A stretch of DNA of 9,603 nucleotides, from positions 1 to 9,603 of the forward strand of contig CAMOZD010000025.1 in assembly GCA_946630645.1 (NCBI GenBank), in the 5' to 3' direction. The DNA comes from an uncultured Lachnospiraceae bacterium. Its GTDB lineage: Bacteria > Bacillota > Clostridia > Lachnospirales > Lachnospiraceae. The notes under the pieces are model-generated. The model had not been told where the DNA came from. It saw nothing but the letters and a program-made list of their open reading frames with translations, and did no database searches. Below are positions 5,798 through 9,603 of this stretch, one piece after another (position 1 is the first letter of the stretch; every line of letters starts with the position of its first letter). Made by a program: the position numbers and the translations under genes.

Positions 5798-6547
5798 TCA
5801 ATCTACGATAACTACGTTAATACCTTTTTCCTGAAGAATGGCCAGGGCGGACGGATTAATCTCTGAGTCGGTGCAGACGGTGTCGATGGCGTCGAAGCTG
5901 GTCTGGATGACAACACCCTGCTGGTCAAACTTGCTCGAGTCAGCCAGGATGATCATTTTGTTGGCGGAATCGGCCATATATTCCATGGTCTCCACTCGCA
6001 TCAGGTCGTCACAGGTAAAGCCGGACTCTGGAATAAAGCCGTCTGTGCCCACAAAGAACTTGTCAACAAAGAATTCCCGGGCACATTTCCTCACCAGGGG
6101 GCCTACCATACCCTGATATTCCTTCTGGTACTCGCCGCCTAAAAGGATGACCTTTCTTAAAGGAAGTTCCCGGATCCGGATGGCGATATAGGCTGAGTTG
6201 GTGATGATGGTGACGTCCTTCTTCAGCTTGGCCAGCTGCTCTGCCAGGAGGGCGCAGGTGGAGCCGGATTCCAGCATAACGGTCTCACCGTTGTTGACCA
6301 TCTCGGCAGCCTTGGTGGCGATGGCCAGCTTGCGGTCATAGTTGATGGTCATACGGGTGTTGATATCATTGGCGTTCTTAATGAGGGCATAACCATGTTC
6401 GCGGGAGAGCAGACCTTCACCCTCCAGGTGGTCCAGATCCTTGCGGATGGTCACCTGAGAGACGTCCAGCAGTTCAGCCAGACGACTGACCTCGATCTTC
6501 TGATATGTATTTACCAATTTTATGATTTTAGACTGACGTTCTGTCAT
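5798..6547 (-). CDS. DeoR/GlpR-family transcriptional regulator
   Basis: The start is the ATG at 6547, with GGAGG (6556-6560) eight bases upstream. A GTG at 6556 overlaps that site and is rejected. The 249-residue length is typical of the family. Residues 1-57 form the DeoR winged helix-turn-helix: ERQSKIIKLVN, then LAELLDVSQVTIRKDLDHLE (24-42, 19-residue core) and LLSREHGYA. The DeoRC effector domain follows, with ESGST at 93-97, TNSAYIA at 116-122, LLGGEYQ at 135-141, VGTDGF at 166-171 and ADSSKF at 202-207. These resemble the phosphosugar-binding loops of the family. Such proteins usually repress sugar uptake or catabolic operons and release DNA on binding a phosphorylated sugar. No sugar operon adjoins it here, and the next gene downstream is the HPr-like gene. 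Operator-like sites lie in its promoter region, which suggests self-regulation. The effector cannot be named. Confidence 0.95.
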   Translation of the reverse strand: MTERQSKIIKLVNTYQKIEVSRLAELLDVSQVTIRKDLDHLEGEGLLSREHGYALIKNANDINTRMTINYDRKLAIATKAAEMVNNGETVMLESGSTCALLAEQLAKLKKDVTIITNSAYIAIRIRELPLRKVILLGGEYQKEYQGMVGPLVRKCAREFFVDKFFVGTDGFIPESGFTCDDLMRVETMEYMADSANKMIILADSSKFDQQGVVIQTSFDAIDTVCTDSEINPSALAILQEKGINVVIVD

Positions 6548-6574
6548 TCGAAACACCTCCCACTTTCTTTGAAA

Positions 6575-6603
6575 AGTATATCATACCGAATGGCAAAAGT
6601 CTA
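6575..6603 (-). promoter_or_regulatory. Promoter of the DeoR-type regulator
   Basis: On the minus strand, TAGACT (complement of 6598-6603) is 17 bases from TATACT (complement of 6575-6580), and a TG sits at the extended -10 position. The start point would fall near 6568, close to the ribosome binding site. Confidence 0.65.
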
Positions 6604-6611
6604 TTCTTTCC

Positions 6612-6640
6612 TTGCGGGAAAATGTATTATATTATATAAT
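6612..6640 (+). promoter_or_regulatory. Candidate promoter for the small membrane protein gene
   Basis: TTGCGG (6612-6617), a 17-base spacer and a perfect TATAAT (6635-6640). Transcription would start about 125 bases before the ATG. The leader could form a GC-rich hairpin at 6723-6740. Confidence 0.5.
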
Positions 6641-6644
6641 ACAT
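6622..6644. promoter_or_regulatory. 23-bp near-perfect palindrome over the plus-strand -10
   Basis: The 11-base arms ATGTATTATAT and ATATAATACAT are perfectly complementary around a single T. The right arm contains the TATAAT of the plus-strand promoter, so a protein bound here would block it. Its sequence is unlike the palindrome near the HPr-like gene. Confidence 0.6.
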
Positions 6645-6771
6645 CTATATGCGGATTTTTGTATATTTACCAAGGGAATCCGATTTTTCCCGGTGAGGGA
6701 AAGACTGCTGACTAAGTGGTCAGGGGACGGGACCGCCCCCGGAAATCTGATACTGGAAAAGGTGGTTAAAA

Positions 6772-7026
6772 ATGAGTCAGGAAAAGGTTAATGCCAGAAA
6801 AGAATATAAGAAGAACAGAAAAGAGATTCTGGCAAAGGAGAAACGTAACAGGGCGATCGGCAGAGTTACCGGTTATCTGGCGGTGCTGGTCATCGTTCTT
6901 GGAGTAGGATTTTCTTTCTATAAGAAGATTGTTCCGGATCCGGAACCGAACGCACAGACATTCTACTATTTGTCGGCGATGGATTCCTATGGAATACTTA
7001 CCCCGTCTCTCCCGGAAGGCGAATAG
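6772..7026 (+). CDS. Small single-pass membrane protein of unknown function
   Basis: I do not recognise a family for this 84-residue protein. An AAGGTGG site (6759-6765) lies six bases before the ATG. The first 30 residues are very basic (many K and R) with no signal-peptide cleavage site. One hydrophobic segment spans about 33-50 (TGYLAVLVIVLGVGFSFY), followed by KK and a short acidic, proline-containing tail (VPDPEPN ... PEGE). The charge pattern could allow either topology: the positive-inside rule favours the basic N-terminus in the cytosol and the last 30 residues outside. It is divergent from the DeoR-type gene and directly upstream of dnaE, with a terminator between. Composition and codon use look like the neighbours, so it is likely a real resident gene. 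Confidence 0.75.
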   Translation: MSQEKVNARKEYKKNRKEILAKEKRNRAIGRVTGYLAVLVIVLGVGFSFYKKIVPDPEPNAQTFYYLSAMDSYGILTPSLPEGE

Positions 7027-7069
7027 CCTGCCTTAAGGACGGCTTGCCCAATTAATGAACAAGTGTCGG

Positions 7070-7105
7070 ACACCCGGATTTTCTTCGATAAGATCCGGGT
7101 GTTTT
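7070..7105 (+). terminator. Intrinsic terminator between the small membrane protein gene and dnaE
   Basis: ACACCCGGAT (7070-7079) pairs with ATCCGGGTGT (7093-7102) around a 13-base loop and runs into TTTT. The dnaE ribosome binding site begins eight bases further on, so this hairpin also forms the immediate upstream border of dnaE. Confidence 0.8.
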
Positions 7106-7124
7106 CCTTTGTGGAGGTAGGATC

Positions 7125-9603
7125 ATGGCTTTTACACATTTGCATGTTCATACAGAATACAGCCTGCTGGATGGCTCGGGGAAGATCGGGGAGATGCTGC
7201 CCAGAGCCAGGGAGCTGGGCATGGACAGTTTAGCGATTACCGACCATGGTGTCATGTATGGGGTAATCGATTTTTATAAGAAGGCCAAAGAGGTGGGAAT
7301 CAAGCCCATCCTTGGCTGTGAGATTTATGTGGCGCCGGGCTCCCGCTTTGACCGGGAGAACAGCCAGGACGAGGACCGCTACCATCACCTGGTCCTCCTG
7401 GCGGAGAATAACCAGGGCTATAAGAACCTGATGAAGATTGTCACCAGGGGATTTACGGAAGGATACTATTACCGGCCCAGGGTGGATTATGAGATCCTGG
7501 AGACCTACCATGAGGGTATCATAGCCCTGTCAGCCTGTCTGGCGGGAGAGATTCCCCGCAAGATTGTCAAGGGTGACTATGAGGGGGCCTGTGAATCTGC
7601 TCTGAGACTGAGGAATATTTTCGAGCAAAATAATTTTTTCCTGGAGATGCAGGACCACGGAATCCGTGAGCAGAAATTGGTGAATTCGGCCCTGATGCGG
7701 ATGTCTGAAGAACTGGATATTCCCCTGGTGGTGACCAATGATGTCCACTATATCATGGAGGATGATGCGGTTCCCCACGACCTGCTCCTTTGTATTCAGA
7801 CCGGGAAAAGGGTTTCCGACGAGGACAGGATGCGCTATGAGGGAGGCCAGTATTTCCTGAAATCAGAGCAGGAGATGGCCAAGCTTTTTCCCTATGCCAG
7901 GGAGGCCATGGAAAATACCCATAAGATTGCCGACCGATGTAATGTGGAGATCGCCTTCGGCCAGCAGAAGGTTCCCCGCTTTGATGTGCCGGAGAGTTAT
8001 GACGCTTATTCTTATCTGAAAGAACTCTGTATCCAGGGTTTGGAAAAAAGGTACGGGGACCAGGGCAGGGCCAGGGTGGAAGAACTGAGACCCAGATTGG
8101 ACTATGAGCTGGAAACCATCCGGAGTATGGGCTATGTGGATTATTTCCTGATTGTCTGGGATTTCATCCGCTATGCCAAAAGCCAGGGAATCGCCGTAGG
8201 TCCCGGCCGGGGTTCAGCGGCAGGAAGTATCGTCTCCTACTGCCTGGAGATCACGAATATAGACCCCATCCGCTACCAGCTGATTTTTGAGCGTTTTCTC
8301 AATCCGGAGCGGATTTCCATGCCGGATATCGATATCGATTTCTGTTTCGAGCGCCGGCAGGAAGTCATCGATTACGTTTACCAGAAATATGGTAAGGACA
8401 AGGTGGTCCAGATTATCACTTTCGGAACCATGGCTGCCCGGATGGCGGTCAGGGATGTGGGCCGGGTGCTGGATATCCCTTATGCCAGGGTGGATACGGT
8501 GGCCAAGCTCATACCCATGGAGCTGGGTATCACCATAGAAAAGGCCCTACGTGTGAATCCGGAACTGAAGAGCCTCTACGACAGCGATGAGACGGTAAAG
8601 AACCTCATTGATATGTCCATGAGGTTGGAGGGCCTGCCCCGCCATTCTTCCATCCATGCGGCCGGCGTGGTGATCGGCTCCGAGGCCCTGGATGAATTCG
8701 TTCCCCTGTCCCGGGGAGCAGACAATGTGATTACCACTCAGTTTACCATGACGACCATCGAGGAACTGGGCCTTCTGAAAATGGATTTCCTGGGCCTCCG
8801 GACCCTGACGGTCATCCAGGATGCGGAGCGGATGATCAGCCGCCGCCTGGGCAGGACATTTTCTATCGATGATATTGATTATGAAGACAAGGCTGTCTTT
8901 GACATGATCAGCCAGGGCAAGACCGAGGGGGTCTTCCAGCTGGAGAGTGCCGGCATGAAGTCCTTCATGAAGGAGCTCAAGCCCGGCAACCTGGAAGATA
9001 TTATCGCCGGAATCTCCCTCTACCGGCCCGGCCCCATGGATTTCATCCCCAAGTATATCAAGGGCAAGCAAAACCAGGCCAGTATCAAGTATTCCTGTCC
9101 CCAGCTGGAGGAGATTCTGGCGCCGACTTACGGCTGTATCGTCTACCAGGAACAGGTAATGCAGATTGTTATGAGTCTGGCAGGCTACACCCTGGGCAGG
9201 AGCGACCTGGTCCGCCGGGCCATGTCCAAGAAAAAAGGGGATGTCATGGCCAAAGAGCGGAAGAACTTTGTCTATGGCAATCCGGAGGAGGGCGTGGACG
9301 GCTGTATCAAGAGAGGGATCCCGGAGAATGTGGCCAACCATGTATTTGACGAGATGATAGATTTCGCTAAATATGCCTTCAATAAAAGTCATGCTGCGGC
9401 TTATGCCGTGGTTTCCTACCAGACAGCCTGGCTGCGCTGCCACTACCCGGTAGAATTTATGGCAGCCCTGCTGACCTCGGTTCTGACGAATACGAAAAAG
9501 ATTAAGGAATATATCAACACCTGCCGGACCATGGGCATAGAGATCCTGCCGCCGGACATCAATGAGGGTGAAACCGGCTTTTCCGTGTCCGGCGATTCCA
9601 TCC
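7125..9603 (+). CDS. dnaE: DNA polymerase III alpha subunit (DnaE), 3' end missing
   Basis: The catalytic subunit of a C-family replicative polymerase. The start is the ATG at 7125, with GGAGG (7113-7117) seven bases upstream. About 826 residues are in the window and the rest (some 300 or more, including the OB-fold and C-terminal regions) lies beyond the edge. The PHP domain comes first: HLHVH at 5-9, ITDHG at 38-42, E66 in GCEIYV, H87-H88, and NDVHY at 205-209. All look suitable for metal binding, unlike the degenerate PHP of E. coli DnaE. The polymerase palm follows, with GPGRGSAAGS and the catalytic pair D401 and D403 in PDIDIDF. The third aspartate is D554 in LLKMDFLGLRTLT. Finger-region motifs SLYRPGPMDFIP, VYQEQVMQI and FNKSHAAAYA are present. 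Firmicutes of this type usually also have PolC elsewhere. No promoter was seen between the upstream terminator and the gene. Confidence 0.97.
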   Translation, partial: MAFTHLHVHTEYSLLDGSGKIGEMLPRARELGMDSLAITDHGVMYGVIDFYKKAKEVGIKPILGCEIYVAPGSRFDRENSQDEDRYHHLVLLAENNQGYKNLMKIVTRGFTEGYYYRPRVDYEILETYHEGIIALSACLAGEIPRKIVKGDYEGACESALRLRNIFEQNNFFLEMQDHGIREQKLVNSALMRMSEELDIPLVVTNDVHYIMEDDAVPHDLLLCIQTGKRVSDEDRMRYEGGQYFLKSEQEMAKLFPYAREAMENTHKIADRCNVEIAFGQQKVPRFDVPESYDAYSYLKELCIQGLEKRYGDQGRARVEELRPRLDYELETIRSMGYVDYFLIVWDFIRYAKSQGIAVGPGRGSAAGSIVSYCLEITNIDPIRYQLIFERFLNPERISMPDIDIDFCFERRQEVIDYVYQKYGKDKVVQIITFGTMAARMAVRDVGRVLDIPYARVDTVAKLIPMELGITIEKALRVNPELKSLYDSDETVKNLIDMSMRLEGLPRHSSIHAAGVVIGSEALDEFVPLSRGADNVITTQFTMTTIEELGLLKMDFLGLRTLTVIQDAERMISRRLGRTFSIDDIDYEDKAVFDMISQGKTEGVFQLESAGMKSFMKELKPGNLEDIIAGISLYRPGPMDFIPKYIKGKQNQASIKYSCPQLEEILAPTYGCIVYQEQVMQIVMSLAGYTLGRSDLVRRAMSKKKGDVMAKERKNFVYGNPEEGVDGCIKRGIPENVANHVFDEMIDFAKYAFNKSHAAAYAVVSYQTAWLRCHYPVEFMAALLTSVLTNTKKIKEYINTCRTMGIEILPPDINEGETGFSVSGDSI

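Larger units (their letters stand above)
6564..6702. promoter_or_regulatory. Three TTTC...GAAA inverted repeats, candidate DeoR operators
   Basis: TTTC-TTT-GAAA (6564-6574) lies beside the regulator's -10. TTTCC-TTGCG-GGAAA (6607-6621) lies just upstream of its -35 and over the opposing -35. TTTCCC-GGTGA-GGGAAA (6686-6702) lies downstream of the plus-strand promoter. Spacers differ (3, 5 and 5 bases), so they may not all be sites for one protein. Confidence 0.35.

Noticed and set aside
8547..9443. A 298-codon minus-strand open frame
   Set aside because: It lies entirely within dnaE, whose conserved motifs are on the plus strand. The translation has no family features.

Overview
The window looks like the chromosome of an anaerobic Gram-positive bacterium of the Clostridia, most likely Lachnospiraceae. 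This rests on the style of the encoded proteins (GlmS, cyclophilin, DeoR regulator, DnaE), strong AGGAGG-type ribosome binding sites, AT-rich intergenic DNA beside moderately GC-rich genes, and an HPr-like protein of the Firmicute Ser-46 type. The assignment is made by eye and no database was searched. No tRNA, rRNA, CRISPR array, transposase or phage gene was seen.

Layout, left to right. (1) The 3' part of glmS (glucosamine-6-phosphate synthase) enters from the left edge. Its stop codon overlaps the start of an unusual 606-residue protein with two Nudix hydrolase modules: a NudC-type NADH pyrophosphatase half with a zinc ribbon, and a CoA-pyrophosphatase (NudL/UPF0035)-type half. The gene carries two in-frame tandem repeats. 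(2) A convergent intergenic gap holds a long inverted repeat, followed by a HAD/Cof-type phosphatase on the minus strand. (3) Divergent from it is a single-domain cyclophilin peptidyl-prolyl isomerase with its own extended -10 promoter and a clean intrinsic terminator. (4) A minus-strand regulatory pair follows: a DeoR/GlpR-type repressor and, downstream of it, a 79-residue HPr-like protein that has lost the phosphorelay histidine but keeps the regulatory serine region, so it resembles Crh. The AT-rich spacers around the pair are full of palindromes and tandem repeats. (5) Divergent from the repressor is an 84-residue single-pass membrane protein of unknown role, then an intrinsic terminator. 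The 5' two-thirds of dnaE (replicative DNA polymerase III alpha subunit, with an apparently intact PHP metal site) then runs off the right edge.

Most genes are housekeeping: amino-sugar synthesis, nucleotide and coenzyme clean-up, protein folding and replication. The least ordinary parts are the double-Nudix fusion with its expandable repeats, and the DeoR plus histidine-less HPr module, whose operators and targets are not evident within the window.
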